DNA of 64,000 nucleotides from UBA6772 sp965183875 (GTDB lineage Bacteria; Bacteroidota; Bacteroidia; Flavobacteriales; UBA7430), in NCBI GenBank assembly GCA_965183875.1, contig CBCYMK010000023.1, positions 62,001-126,000 on the forward strand, read 5' to 3'. Each line of letters starts with the position of its first letter. Position 1 is the first letter of the stretch. The position numbers and the translations under genes are program-made. The notes below the pieces were generated by a model, which ran no database searches, was not told the origin of the DNA, and saw nothing but the letters and a program-made list of their open reading frames with translations. This document shows, piece after piece, positions 49,472 to 58,526 of this stretch.

Positions 49472-49822
49472 ATGGATTTAGTAAAGTTTGTACAAGACGA
49501 ATTCGTACCAAAGAATGAATTTCCTGAATTTGGTGCAGGGGATACGATAACAGTATTTTACAAAATTAAAGAAGGTGATAAAGAGCGTACTCAGTTCTTT
49601 AAAGGGGTTGTTTTACAACGTCGTGGTGCTGGAATTACAGAAACGTTTACCATTCGTAAGATTGGTGCTAACAGTGTTGGTGTTGAGCGTATTTTCCCAG
49701 TTAACTCTCCTATCTTAGAAAAGATTGAAGTAAACAAAAGAGGTATGGTTCGTAGAGCTCGTATCTTTTACCTTAGAGAACTTACTGGTAAGAAAGCTCG
49801 TATTAAGGAAAGAAGAATGTAG
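49472..49822 (+). CDS. rplS: 50S ribosomal protein L19
   Basis: The 116-residue protein lies at the 30S-50S interface. MDLVKFVQDEFVPKNEFPEF, then the KGVVLQRRGAG and SVGVERIFPVNSP motifs and the basic tail ARIFYLRELTGKKARIKERR are diagnostic. I chose ATG 49472; an upstream GTG at 49442 would add ten residues not found in the family. A separate -7-like element may precede it. It ends in a strong terminator. Confidence 0.97.
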   Translation: MDLVKFVQDEFVPKNEFPEFGAGDTITVFYKIKEGDKERTQFFKGVVLQRRGAGITETFTIRKIGANSVGVERIFPVNSPILEKIEVNKRGMVRRARIFYLRELTGKKARIKERRM

Positions 49823-49840
49823 ATTACTACATACAATAGA

Positions 49841-49871
49841 AAAAAGGCACCATTTTGGTGCCTTTTTTTTT
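49841..49871 (+). terminator. Terminator of trmD-rplS
   Basis: An 11-bp stem (AAAGGCACCA/TGGTGCCTTT) is followed by a long T run, 20 bases after the rplS stop. Confidence 0.93.
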
Positions 49872-49915
49872 GTCTACTACTTCGCAATCCATACTTTTAC
49901 TTCAAATTATTTTAT

Positions 49916-51166
49916 ATGGCAAAGATAAAAGCTTTTAAAGCAGTTAGACCTACACGCGATAAGGCATACCTAGTAGCTTCGCGTTCGTATTTATCCTATT
50001 CGGAAAATACGCTAAGAGAAAAATTGCTTAATAACCCTTATACATTTTTACATATTATCAATCCAGAGCACTCATCAAATAGTCCTCTTACAAGTGGTTT
50101 AGATAAATACAAAATGGTAAAGGCTGCTTATGATGCTTTTGTAGAAGAAGCTATTTTTGTAGGGGATGAAAATCCTTGCTTGTATATATATCAACAAGTG
50201 AGTTCGGAAAACACCTATACCGGAATTATTGCAGCCTCTAGCGTAGATGATTATTTGAACGGCTCGACTAAGATTCATGAACAAACGATTGCTAAGCGAC
50301 AAGCTATGTTTACCGAATACCTTCAGTCTACAGGTTTTAATGCCGAACCTGTATTGCTTTCTTACCCTAGAGTACCACGTATAAACGAACTTATGGCTAC
50401 TTATATGACTGAGCGACCAGAGTATGAATTTACGAGTACAAATAAGGTGATGCATAACTTATGGCTCATAAAGGATCAATCAGATATAAAAGAAATACAA
50501 AACCTATTCGAAAAAGTAGATAGCCTTTATATAGCCGATGGGCATCATAGGTCTGCTTCATCTGCTCTACTTTGTGAAAATGCAAGGTCTGATAAAGGGG
50601 ATTTTTCAGGGGAGGAATCGTTTAATTATTTCATGTCTTATTTAATAGATGATGAGCAGATGTGTATTTACGATTTTAATAGGTTAGTAACGAGCCTTAA
50701 TAACTTATCGAACAGTGCTTTTATTAGTAGAATAGAGGAAACTTATGTTGTTAATAAGCTAAATGCTTTATCGAAGCCAAAGCAGAAAGATGAAATTGCC
50801 ATGTATTTAGATGGCTGTTGGTATAGTTTATTGGCTAAGCCTCATACCTTCGAGTCGTCACATTGCGTGGAGCATTTAGATCCGGCGATACTCTCAAAAA
50901 ATATTCTGAATCCGATTTTAGGTATTGAAGATATTAGAACTGATAAACGCATTGGTTTTATGGATGGGAAAAAGGGTTTAGAAGGGTTGAAAGATGCTGT
51001 TGATTCTGGAGCTTATGCTGTAGCTTTTGCTTTAAAACCAATAACATTTAGCCAACTAAAAGCGGTTGCCGACCAAGGAGAAATTATGCCTCCTAAAAGT
51101 ACCTATATAGAACCAAAGTTACGGAGTGGTTTAACCATTTATACGATTGATAATGACGAAAATTAG
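49916..51166 (+). CDS. DUF1015 family protein
   Basis: The 416-residue soluble protein begins MAKIKAFKAVRPTRDKAYLVASR and carries the family motif LYIADGHHRSASS at about 200 and a C-terminal MPPKSTYIEPKLRSGL. DUF1015 members are widespread, and in Bacteroidota they often lie near serine biosynthesis genes. A role as a serine-linked kinase-like protein has been suggested for relatives but is not shown here. It overlaps the SDR gene by 14 bases, so the pair is one transcript. Confidence 0.85.
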   Translation: MAKIKAFKAVRPTRDKAYLVASRSYLSYSENTLREKLLNNPYTFLHIINPEHSSNSPLTSGLDKYKMVKAAYDAFVEEAIFVGDENPCLYIYQQVSSENTYTGIIAASSVDDYLNGSTKIHEQTIAKRQAMFTEYLQSTGFNAEPVLLSYPRVPRINELMATYMTERPEYEFTSTNKVMHNLWLIKDQSDIKEIQNLFEKVDSLYIADGHHRSASSALLCENARSDKGDFSGEESFNYFMSYLIDDEQMCIYDFNRLVTSLNNLSNSAFISRIEETYVVNKLNALSKPKQKDEIAMYLDGCWYSLLAKPHTFESSHCVEHLDPAILSKNILNPILGIEDIRTDKRIGFMDGKKGLEGLKDAVDSGAYAVAFALKPITFSQLKAVADQGEIMPPKSTYIEPKLRSGLTIYTIDNDEN

Positions 51167-51959
51167 TGGGAAAACAGTGCTGATTACTGGTGGTGCTGCA
51201 GGAATTGGGAAATTAATGGGAGAGTCTTGTTTGTTAAAAGGTGCTTCAAAATTAATTATTTGGGATATAAACGACGAAAATTTACAAAACACCACAAAAG
51301 AATTTACTGAGCGTGGATTTGATGTTAGCCCTTATAGAGTAGACGTGTCTAATTTGGATCAGATACAGAAAGCATCCGTGCGTATTCTTCAGGAGGGGGC
51401 AGTCGATATTTTGATAAACAATGCGGGTGTTGTTACTGGTGAGCCATTTTATAAACAAGGTGCGTCGGCGATTACAAAAACCTTGGCTATAAATGTTGAA
51501 GGTGTGATGCAAATTACTCGAGTGTTTTTACCTGCAATGATTGAGAAGGGGCATGGGCATATAGTTAATATAGCTTCGGCTGCAGGTATGATGTCTAACC
51601 CTAATATGTCGGTATATGCCGCATCGAAATGGGCTGTATTAGGCTGGTCGGAATCTCTACGAATAGAGCTGGAGTCTATGAAGGGGGATCTCCATGTTAC
51701 AACAGTTACTCCAGGGTATATTGATACTGGGATGTTCGACGGTGTTAAGTCTCCTCTATTATTGCCTCTTTTAAAGCCGGATGCTATTGTAAAAGCTATT
51801 ATTAAGGGGCTAGAGAAAAACAAGCTCTTTGTTAGAAAGCCATTTATGGTTAATTCTTTAAATTTTGTTAAAGGTATACTGCCTACTCGTGCATTCGATT
51901 GGTTTGTAGGTTCTGTTTTAGGAGTTTATAAAAGTATGAATGACTTTAAAGGGCATTAG
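51153..51959 (+). CDS. Short-chain dehydrogenase/reductase
   Basis: The 268-residue NAD(P)-dependent oxidoreductase has the classical SDR motifs: TGGAAGIG (12-19), NNAG, the catalytic Ser in NIASAAG and YAASK with catalytic Tyr and Lys. The C-terminal region (FVKGILPTRAFDWFVGSVLGVYKSM) is typical of the lipid/steroid-like 'classical' group, with a hydrophobic end. The substrate is unknown. The start ATG 51153 lies within the last codons of DUF1015; an upstream TTG at 51147 is less likely. Confidence 0.9.
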   Translation: MTKISGKTVLITGGAAGIGKLMGESCLLKGASKLIIWDINDENLQNTTKEFTERGFDVSPYRVDVSNLDQIQKASVRILQEGAVDILINNAGVVTGEPFYKQGASAITKTLAINVEGVMQITRVFLPAMIEKGHGHIVNIASAAGMMSNPNMSVYAASKWAVLGWSESLRIELESMKGDLHVTTVTPGYIDTGMFDGVKSPLLLPLLKPDAIVKAIIKGLEKNKLFVRKPFMVNSLNFVKGILPTRAFDWFVGSVLGVYKSMNDFKGH

Positions 51960-52030
51960 CTGATTGATAATTAGTGATGATAAATTAATAATTTCAATAT
52001 TCCATTTTAAACATAAAACTTCATCTTATA

Positions 52031-52675
52031 GTGATAAAAGAGAACTTAGAAAATATACAAGCTAGCCTACCGGGAGGGGTAACTTTAGTTGCAGTTTCTA
52101 AGACTAAGCCCAATTCGGCTATTTTGGAAGCCTATGAAGCTGGACAAAGAGTTTTTGGAGAGAATAAGGTGCAAGATTTGGCTGCTAAAGCTGAGGTGCT
52201 CCCCAAGGATATTGAGTGGCATATGATTGGGCATTTACAGACTAATAAGGTAAAGTATATAGCCTCATTTGTTTCGCTGATACATGGAATAGATTCTTTT
52301 AAATTATTAAAAGAGGTTAATAAGCGAGCAGCTCAACACAATAGAGTAATCGATTGCCTCCTACAAATTCATATATCTCAGGAAGAGACTAAGTATGGTT
52401 TAGATATAACGGAAGTTAAGGAGGTTTTAGACGCATCTAGTGTGCTCAAAAACGTTCGCATAGTTGGCTTAATGGGAATGGCAAGCAATACTACAGATGA
52501 GCAAAAAGTGGGGGTAGAGTTTGCCGGCTTAAAAGAATTGTCAATTAATTTGAGAGCTAAAAATAACAATCTACAAACTTGTTCAATGGGAATGAGTGGT
52601 GATTACCTACTTGCTGTTGAGCATGGTAGTACCATGGTTCGTGTAGGTTCGGCTATTTTTGGTTCTAGAAATTAA
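52031..52675 (+). CDS. YggS/PLPBP family pyridoxal phosphate homeostasis protein
   Basis: The 214-residue PLP-binding TIM-barrel protein controls free pyridoxal phosphate and has no known enzymatic reaction. The PLP lysine lies in LVAVSKTKP (K24). FGENKVQDL, EWHMIGHLQTNK and the SMGMSGDYLLAVEHGSTMVRVGSAIFG end are diagnostic. The start is GTG at 52031, giving MIKENLENIQASLP, the family-typical opening. It ends in a terminator shared with the convergent peroxiredoxin gene. Confidence 0.93.
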   Translation: MIKENLENIQASLPGGVTLVAVSKTKPNSAILEAYEAGQRVFGENKVQDLAAKAEVLPKDIEWHMIGHLQTNKVKYIASFVSLIHGIDSFKLLKEVNKRAAQHNRVIDCLLQIHISQEETKYGLDITEVKEVLDASSVLKNVRIVGLMGMASNTTDEQKVGVEFAGLKELSINLRAKNNNLQTCSMGMSGDYLLAVEHGSTMVRVGSAIFGSRN

Positions 52676-52682
52676 AACAAAA

Positions 52683-52711
52683 AAAAGACCAACTCGTAGA
52701 GTTGGTCTTTT
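52683..52711. terminator. Bidirectional terminator between yggS and the peroxiredoxin gene
   Basis: A 13-bp perfect stem (AAAAGACCAACTC/GAGTTGGTCTTTT) with a GTA loop lies 8 bases past the yggS stop. It also lies 23 bases past the restored peroxiredoxin stop. A and T runs flank it. Confidence 0.92.
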
Positions 52712-52733
52712 CATATTAAAGATATAAATATTC

Positions 52734-53367
52734 TTAGTTTTTAGCTAGGTAGTCAGCTGTTCCTTCGTGTGAAGGCTTCATTGCTTCTTTACCTTTAGCC
52801 CAGTTCGCAGGACAAACTTCACCATTCTCTTCAACGAAATGTTAAAGCGTCTACCATACGGATAGCTTCATCAACGTTTCTTCCTAGTGGAAGGTTGTTC
52901 ACCAATTGATGTTGTACAACTCCATTCTTGTCAATTAAGAATAAACCACGGTAAGCAATTAGTTCTGCGTCAGCTTCTAATTCTTCGTTTTCGTTAATGA
53001 AGTAATCTCCAGTAAGAACGTCAAAGTTTTTAGAAATGGTTTTGTTAGTATCTGCTACCAATGGGTAAGTAATACCTTTAATTCCACCTTGTGCTTTTTC
53101 CATTTGTAACCATCCCCAGTGAGACATTTCAGTATCTGTAGAAACACCAACAACTGCAGTGTTACGGTCTTCAAATGCGCTTAATTTCTCTTGAAATGCG
53201 TGAAGTTCTGTAGGACATACAAAAGTGAAATCCTTAGGGTAGAAGAATAATACTACATTCTTTTTACCGATATATTGCTCTAAAGAAAAGTCTGCCTCAA
53301 CAGAAGTTCCGTTAACAACGGCTTTAGCCGAAAATTGTGGAGCTTTTCTACCTACTAATACTGCCAT
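52734..53367 (-). pseudogene. 2-Cys peroxiredoxin (AhpC/Prx1 type), C terminus cut off by one extra base
   Basis: Peroxiredoxins reduce H2O2 and organic or peroxynitrite peroxides. The readable frame gives 178 residues, with peroxidatic Cys51 in FTFVCPTEL and the conserved RGLFLIDKNGVVQHQLVNNLPLGRN. It ends at VDALTFR-stop. Removing one base near 52836-52839 continues it as LTFVEENGEVCPANWAKGKEAMKPSHEG... to a TAA at 52734, giving 210 residues, the normal length. That restored tail holds the resolving Cys in EVCPANW. If the insertion is real, the protein lacks its resolving Cys and normal catalysis. The 5' spacer to lhgO holds the divergent promoters. Confidence 0.93.
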
Positions 53368-53536
53368 CTTATTGTGTTTTTAGTTTTTCTTATTTTGAAA
53401 TGCAAATATATTGAATTTGATTTCTAATAGAAGAATTCTTACTATTAAAAGTGTTGCTCAATAAATTTGATTTTTAATTTTCAAATGCATCAATTATTTG
53501 AACATCAATTGTATTTTTACAAAAAAAATATAATTT

Positions 53537-54763
53537 ATGCCAGTCGCAAAGGTTTTCGATATTGTTGTTGTAGGTGGAGGAATTGTAGGATTAGCAACCG
53601 CTTATAAGCTACAGAAAAAGCATCCTCATTTAGTGATAGCGGTATTAGAAAAGGAAGAAAAACTAGCCTTTCATCAAACGGGAAGAAATTCTGGAGTTAT
53701 TCATTCAGGTCTGTATTATAGACCTGGTTCTTATAGGGCGAATAACTGTGTAAGTGGAAGAAAACAAATTGTCGCTTTTGCCAAACAATATGGAATAGAT
53801 CACGATGAGTGTGGAAAAATTGTTGTTGCCACTCATAAAGAAGAACTCCCTAGGTTGGAGAAGATACGTGAAAATGGGCTCAAAAATGGCTTAGACGGTG
53901 TTGAGATAATCGATGCTCAAAGAATAAAGGAAATCGAACCTTATATAGAAGGAATTAAAGCGCTTTGGGTTCCAGAAGCAGGGATTATTGATTTTAAAGG
54001 AGTGACCAATAAATTGGCAGAACTTGTTAAAGAGATTAATCCTGCTTCGGAAATAATTACCAATTGTGAGGTCAAGAGTTTTGAGAAAGCTGAACTCACA
54101 ACCATACATACAAGTATTGGTGACTATCAATCTAGATTTATGATTTTTTGTGGAGGTTTACATTCCGATCGTTTAGCTCGAAAAGATAAGGTAGATCTAG
54201 ATATGCGTATCGTTGGATTTCGTGGAGACTATTTTGATTTGACCGAACAAGGGATGAAGAAGATTAAAAACTTAGTTTATCCAGTACCCAATCCTGAATT
54301 CCCATTCTTAGGAGTGCATTTTACTCGTATGACGGATGGGACTACTGAGTGTGGTCCAAATGCAGTATTCACTTTTAAGCGCGAAGGTTATGGTAAAACG
54401 GACTTTAACTTTGTAGATACCATTGAGGCGTTATTGTATAAAGGGACTTGGAGGTTGTTTTTTAAACACTGGCGATTCGGTCTAGATGAGTACAAGCGAG
54501 CTTTTTCTAAGCGTTTATTTCTTAAACAACTTCAGCGTATGTGTCCTAGCTTAAGTATGGATGATATAAAGCCAGGTAGGTCAGGGGTTCGAGCAATGGC
54601 TTTAGGCGATAGTGGCGATGTAATAGATGACTTTAAGATAGAGTATCAGGATAGAAGTATTCATGTCTTGAATGCTCCATCTCCTGCAGCTACTGCCTGT
54701 TTAGCAATTGGTGATGAGGTAGTGGAAATGGCTGATAAGCACTTTTCTCTTTCTAAGAACTAA
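53537..54763 (+). CDS. lhgO: L-2-hydroxyglutarate oxidase
   Basis: The 408-residue FAD enzyme of the D-amino-acid-oxidase/glycerol-3-phosphate-dehydrogenase fold oxidises L-2-hydroxyglutarate to 2-oxoglutarate. The FAD dinucleotide motif VVGGGIVGLATAYKL is at 11-25. HQTGRNSGVIHSGLYYRPGS and the late GRSGVRAMALGDSGDVIDDF are diagnostic of LhgO. It is a metabolite-repair enzyme; electron acceptors are probably quinones. It is monocistronic and ends in a strong terminator. Confidence 0.92.
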   Translation: MPVAKVFDIVVVGGGIVGLATAYKLQKKHPHLVIAVLEKEEKLAFHQTGRNSGVIHSGLYYRPGSYRANNCVSGRKQIVAFAKQYGIDHDECGKIVVATHKEELPRLEKIRENGLKNGLDGVEIIDAQRIKEIEPYIEGIKALWVPEAGIIDFKGVTNKLAELVKEINPASEIITNCEVKSFEKAELTTIHTSIGDYQSRFMIFCGGLHSDRLARKDKVDLDMRIVGFRGDYFDLTEQGMKKIKNLVYPVPNPEFPFLGVHFTRMTDGTTECGPNAVFTFKREGYGKTDFNFVDTIEALLYKGTWRLFFKHWRFGLDEYKRAFSKRLFLKQLQRMCPSLSMDDIKPGRSGVRAMALGDSGDVIDDFKIEYQDRSIHVLNAPSPAATACLAIGDEVVEMADKHFSLSKN

Positions 54764-54780
54764 ATTTTTACTTTGGATAT

Positions 54781-54818
54781 AAAAAGCCCATTTCATTATT
54801 AATGAAATGGGCTTTTTG
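54781..54818. terminator. Bidirectional terminator between lhgO and the NYN gene
   Basis: A 17-base near-perfect stem (AAAAAGCCCATTTCATT/ATGAAATGGGCTTTTT) with an ATTA loop lies between the two convergent genes. Confidence 0.93.
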
Positions 54819-54853
54819 TATTTTAAAACAGCTTTATCTTTCGTTAAAGATGC

Positions 54854-55657
54854 TTACATATTAAATGTGTTTTGACTCTTTCTGTGAGACTCTCTACAGT
54901 CGAAACAGTAGTAGTAAGGTTCAGACCATGTAGTTTCTTCTTCCTTATTACAGTTGTTGCAAGTTCTTAACTGAGCTCTAGTATCGTTTTCTCTACAGTT
55001 AGAGCAGTAAAAGTCTGTACCATGCCAGTTGGTCATCTCCTCAGCACTACAACTCATGCATTGTCTGTAGTGTTCATGACGATCGAGTTTTAGTGTTTCT
55101 AAGTGATCATCAAGGTATAATACCGGGTAGTCTAAAAGTGCAGTTCTTGTTCTAAGGCGTGTGTCGGGTGTGTTTTTTATACCAATAAGTAATATACGTT
55201 TACCTAACATACGAGCTCTTTTAATCATCGATACGTAGTCTGGGTCGCCCAAGGCAATGGCTGCAATATCATAAGAGGTGTTAAGTCCTGCATTGTAAAG
55301 TAGGGAAGAAGCAAGGGCTACCGGTAAAGCATTTGTTTGCGGTTTCGCCAATTCATCGTTTTGATAATCTACTTCAAATACATCTGTTACAAAGTAACAT
55401 TCTTCTTTGAGGTATTTGTAAAAAGCTTTTTGTTTGTTAGGTGAAAATTCAGGCTTATTCACCGGCATGGTACCATAGAAATAGGTACGTACAATATCTA
55501 CATCAATCGTTAGATTGTTAAGTAGGTGCTCTTGAATAATTAAGGGTATTTTTTTATAATCAACATCGTAATCTTCTTCGCCATAGGCATCAATTAGATG
55601 TTTTTTGTTGTGGAACATCCATGAACCATCGATGTAAACGTGTGTTTTAACTGACAT
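54854..55657 (-). CDS. NYN-domain protein with two C-terminal zinc ribbons
   Basis: Residues 1-185 form a NYN (PIN-like) domain of the type found in RNases: YIDGSW with Asp10, the GDPDYVSMIKRARMLGKRI motif (137-155) and the ILLIGI strand. The acidic residues fit a metal-dependent nuclease. Residues 198-256 contain two four-Cys sites: C200, C203, C218, C221 and C233, C236, C251, C254, with equal 14-residue spacing. The two look like tandem copies of one zinc ribbon. These suit RNA or protein binding. The protein may be a ribosome- or RNA-directed nuclease, or a catalytically quiet binder. There is no operon partner. It is convergent with lhgO. Confidence 0.85.
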   Translation of the reverse strand: MSVKTHVYIDGSWMFHNKKHLIDAYGEEDYDVDYKKIPLIIQEHLLNNLTIDVDIVRTYFYGTMPVNKPEFSPNKQKAFYKYLKEECYFVTDVFEVDYQNDELAKPQTNALPVALASSLLYNAGLNTSYDIAAIALGDPDYVSMIKRARMLGKRILLIGIKNTPDTRLRTRTALLDYPVLYLDDHLETLKLDRHEHYRQCMSCSAEEMTNWHGTDFYCSNCRENDTRAQLRTCNNCNKEEETTWSEPYYYCFDCRESHRKSQNTFNM

Positions 55658-55764
55658 AATGTGGGGCTATGTAGGTGAATTAATAATTTTATAATCTTTG
55701 TATTTTATATACACTAACTGCAAACTTAATGATAATTAATTATTTATGGAAATCTTAAACTTAA

Positions 55765-56343
55765 TTAATCTTCTATTAAATATGATTTTGAGAGTGTTTT
55801 TTGGTAGCGTTTAGTTCTTCTATTTTGTCGTGATTTTTTATTTAGTAGATAATGAGTGAAACTTAGAGGGTTGGTTATAGAATTCACTAATGTGGGTTTA
55901 TAGTGTTTTGGTGCTCCTTTGTATTGTTTTACACCGGCAATTTTAATTTCATAACTCTGTTCTTTAGGCCATTTTTTTTGAACAAATTCTAATTTAAATT
56001 GTTGCCATGTTTGGGCTTTCAATACCACTTCATCTAGTTCTAAGCTTTCTAAACTAAGTTTTGTATATCTAGTTAATTCGCTACAACATATCTGTGTTGA
56101 TGTATAGGAAATATAACTGAATCTGAGGCTGTCTGTACTTGTGCTTTCGATTTCAAAATACCCTAATTTATTTGAAATAGTTCCTTTTTTAGTGTTTGTA
56201 TTTAAGATATGTACATTACTAAGACTAAGGCCTGATTCGGAGTCGATAACATATCCAGATACTAAGCCATCTTTTTCCTGAGCAGAAATAGTCGGATGTA
56301 TGAGCATGAATAGTACCGGAAGTAGTAGTGTAACTTTTATCAT
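55765..56343 (-). CDS. Secreted carboxypeptidase-regulatory-like domain protein
   Basis: The 192-residue protein has a signal peptide (ending TISAQ) and one carboxypeptidase-like beta-sandwich (VSGYVIDSESGLSLSNVHILNTNTKKGTISNKLGYFEI, about 28-108), the domain seen at the N terminus of TonB receptors. A basic tail (KKSRQNRRTKRYQKTL) follows. No barrel follows, so it is a stand-alone form, perhaps a truncated receptor or a small periplasmic adaptor. Members of this kind are common in Flavobacteriia and unassigned. Confidence 0.75.
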   Translation of the reverse strand: MIKVTLLLPVLFMLIHPTISAQEKDGLVSGYVIDSESGLSLSNVHILNTNTKKGTISNKLGYFEIESTSTDSLRFSYISYTSTQICCSELTRYTKLSLESLELDEVVLKAQTWQQFKLEFVQKKWPKEQSYEIKIAGVKQYKGAPKHYKPTLVNSITNPLSFTHYLLNKKSRQNRRTKRYQKTLSKSYLIED

Positions 56344-56503
56344 CTTGTAAATTTAATAAGTAATTATTTGTACTGTACTTAATAGATATAAGTTTAGTTA
56401 ATCATTTTTAATTTATGTTAAATGTTCGGCTAGATTCAACTTCTTTCTACTGTGCTCTTTAAAAGCTAGTGACTTAATTATAGATTATTAAAAATGAGTT
56501 TGT

Positions 56504-56511
56504 TATTTTTG
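56504..56511 (+). promoter_or_regulatory. Bacteroidota -7 promoter element of pruA
   Basis: TATTTTTG followed by CAGC matches TAnnTTTG and lies 37 bases upstream of the pruA ATG. Confidence 0.55.
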
Positions 56512-56548
56512 CAGCACAAACAAAGATAAACACTAAAATATACATATA

Positions 56549-58174
56549 ATGGGGAAAGGTTTTTTTCAAGTGCCTATCGCTTCTTGCGAGCCAGTACAAT
56601 CGTTTGCGCCAGGTTCAAGTGAGCGTGAAGCAACTACAGCAGAATACGCAAAAATGATGTCTGAAGTAATCGATATACCTATGTATATTGGTTCAGAGGA
56701 AGTTCGCACCAACGATCTTGCTGCAATGACACCTCCACATCAACACAAACATATAGTAGGTAATTACCACAAAGGAAATGCAAGTCATGCTAAAAAAGCA
56801 ATTGAAGCTGCTTTAGCTGCTAAAGAAGAATGGGCTAATATGAAATGGGAGCACAGAGCTTCAATTTTCTTGAAAGCTGCCGATTTATTAGCTGGTCCTT
56901 TCCGAGCTCGTATGAATGCATCAACAATGGTGGCTCAGTCTAAAAATGTACACCAAGCAGAAATTGATGCTTCTTGTGAGCTTATCGACTTCTTGCGTTT
57001 TAACGTACAGTATATGACTGAGATTTTCATGGAGCAACCAGAGTCGTCTGACGGTATTTGGAACCGTATGGAATTCCGTCCTTTAGAGGGATTTGTTTAT
57101 GCGATCACTCCTTTTAATTTTACTTCTATTGCAGCAAACTTATGTGCAGCACCAGCAATGATGGGGAATACAATTGTATGGAAACCATCTGATGCTCAAG
57201 TATATTCTGCGCAAGTGATTGTAGATTTATTTAAAGCTGCTGGTTTACCAGACGGTGTAATAAATGTTATCTACGGGGATCCTGTAGAGATTTCTAACGA
57301 GGTGTTTGCAAGTCCTGATTTTGCTGGTTTACACTTTACCGGTTCTACAAACGTATTTAAAAACTTGTGGAAACAAATTGGAAACAATATCCATAATTAT
57401 AAAACATACCCGCGTATAGTTGGAGAAACAGGTGGTAAAGATTTTATCATGGTTCATCAATCTGCTGTAGCTAAGGAAGTTGCTACTGCAATTGTACGTG
57501 GATCTTTCGAGTTCCAAGGACAAAAATGTTCTGCCTCTTCTCGTGCTTATATACCTTCTAACTTATGGGAAGAAGTGAAGGGGTATATTGTAGAAGATTT
57601 AAAATCCATTAAGATGGGTGCTCCAGACGATCTTTCTAATTTTGTAAACGCTGTTATTCACGAAGCTTCATTCGATAAGATTACTTCTTATATAGATGCT
57701 GCTAAGACTGATGCTGATGCAGAAATTATTGCAGGAGGTAATTATGATAAGTCCGTAGGTTATTTTATTGAGCCTACCATTATTTTAGCTAAAACACCTT
57801 CTTATACAACTATGGAGACAGAATTATTCGGACCTGTAATGACGATTTACGTTTACCAGGAGAATGATTTCGAAGCTACTTTAGAGATTGTTGATTCTAC
57901 CTCTGAATATGCTTTAACAGGAGCTATCTTCGCAAAAGATAGATATGCTATTGCATTGGCTTCAGAGAAATTGAAAAACTGTGCTGGTAACTTCTACATC
58001 AACGATAAGCCAACTGGGGCAGTAGTTTCTCAACAACCTTTTGGTGGTGGACGTGCTTCAGGAACAAACGACAAAGCTGGTTCTTCATTGAACTTATTGC
58101 GTTGGGTTTCTCCAAGAACGATTAAAGAAACTTTTGTTACTCCTACAGATTATAGATATCCTTTTTTAGGATAG
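56549..58174 (+). CDS. pruA: Delta-1-pyrroline-5-carboxylate dehydrogenase
   Basis: The 541-residue aldehyde dehydrogenase oxidises glutamate semialdehyde (P5C) to glutamate with NAD in proline degradation. The catalytic Glu lies in GETGGKDFI and the catalytic Cys in FQGQKCSASSRAY. QQPFGGGRASGTNDKAGS and the N-terminal PHQHKHIVG segment fit PruA rather than other aldehyde dehydrogenases. It is a stand-alone protein; the proline dehydrogenase partner (putA/prodh) is not adjacent. Length is normal and a strong terminator follows. Confidence 0.95.
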   Translation: MGKGFFQVPIASCEPVQSFAPGSSEREATTAEYAKMMSEVIDIPMYIGSEEVRTNDLAAMTPPHQHKHIVGNYHKGNASHAKKAIEAALAAKEEWANMKWEHRASIFLKAADLLAGPFRARMNASTMVAQSKNVHQAEIDASCELIDFLRFNVQYMTEIFMEQPESSDGIWNRMEFRPLEGFVYAITPFNFTSIAANLCAAPAMMGNTIVWKPSDAQVYSAQVIVDLFKAAGLPDGVINVIYGDPVEISNEVFASPDFAGLHFTGSTNVFKNLWKQIGNNIHNYKTYPRIVGETGGKDFIMVHQSAVAKEVATAIVRGSFEFQGQKCSASSRAYIPSNLWEEVKGYIVEDLKSIKMGAPDDLSNFVNAVIHEASFDKITSYIDAAKTDADAEIIAGGNYDKSVGYFIEPTIILAKTPSYTTMETELFGPVMTIYVYQENDFEATLEIVDSTSEYALTGAIFAKDRYAIALASEKLKNCAGNFYINDKPTGAVVSQQPFGGGRASGTNDKAGSSLNLLRWVSPRTIKETFVTPTDYRYPFLG

Positions 58175-58182
58175 TAAAACAC

Positions 58183-58213
58183 AAAAGCCTCCTACGTATG
58201 TGGGAGGCTTTTT
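58183..58213 (+). terminator. Terminator of pruA
   Basis: A 10-bp stem (AAAAGCCTCC/GGGAGGCTTTT) is followed by T residues, between pruA and the VF530 gene. Confidence 0.92.
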
Positions 58214-58219
58214 ACTTAT

Positions 58220-58459
58220 ATGGAAGAAAAAAATAAAATAGAAAGTCAACCTAATAATCCTTTACACGGTGTTAAGTTGGTAGAGATTTTAGAACATCTA
58301 GAGGCTAAATTCGGATGGGAAGAAATGGGGGAGCGCTTAAATATTAATTGCTTCTTGAATAAACCCACTTTTAAATCGAGTTTAAAGTTCTTAAGAACTA
58401 CTCCTTGGGCACGCGATAAAGTTGAGATAATGTATTTGAAGTCCATTAAGAGATGGTAG
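58220..58459 (+). CDS. VF530-family (DUF2132) DNA-binding protein
   Basis: The 79-residue protein matches VF530: NNPLHGVKLVEILEHLEAKFGWEEMG, then INCFLNKPTFKSSLKFLRTTPWARDKVE, the conserved core with a late RTTPWAR motif. The family is described as DNA-binding; its role is unclear. The gene lies just after the pruA terminator and seems to depend on read-through or a weak promoter in that short spacer. A terminator follows. Confidence 0.82.
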   Translation: MEEKNKIESQPNNPLHGVKLVEILEHLEAKFGWEEMGERLNINCFLNKPTFKSSLKFLRTTPWARDKVEIMYLKSIKRW

Positions 58460-58473
58460 TATTTCTTTAAAGT

Positions 58474-58512
58474 AAAAAAGCCCAAAATGAAATTTCATTT
58501 TGGGCTTTTTTT
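58474..58512. terminator. Bidirectional terminator between the VF530 gene and sppA
   Basis: A long near-perfect inverted repeat, AAAAAAGCCCAAAATGAAA/TTTCATTTTGGGCTTTTTT, lies between the two convergent genes. Confidence 0.93.
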
Positions 58513-58526
58513 GTTGGATTGAGTTA

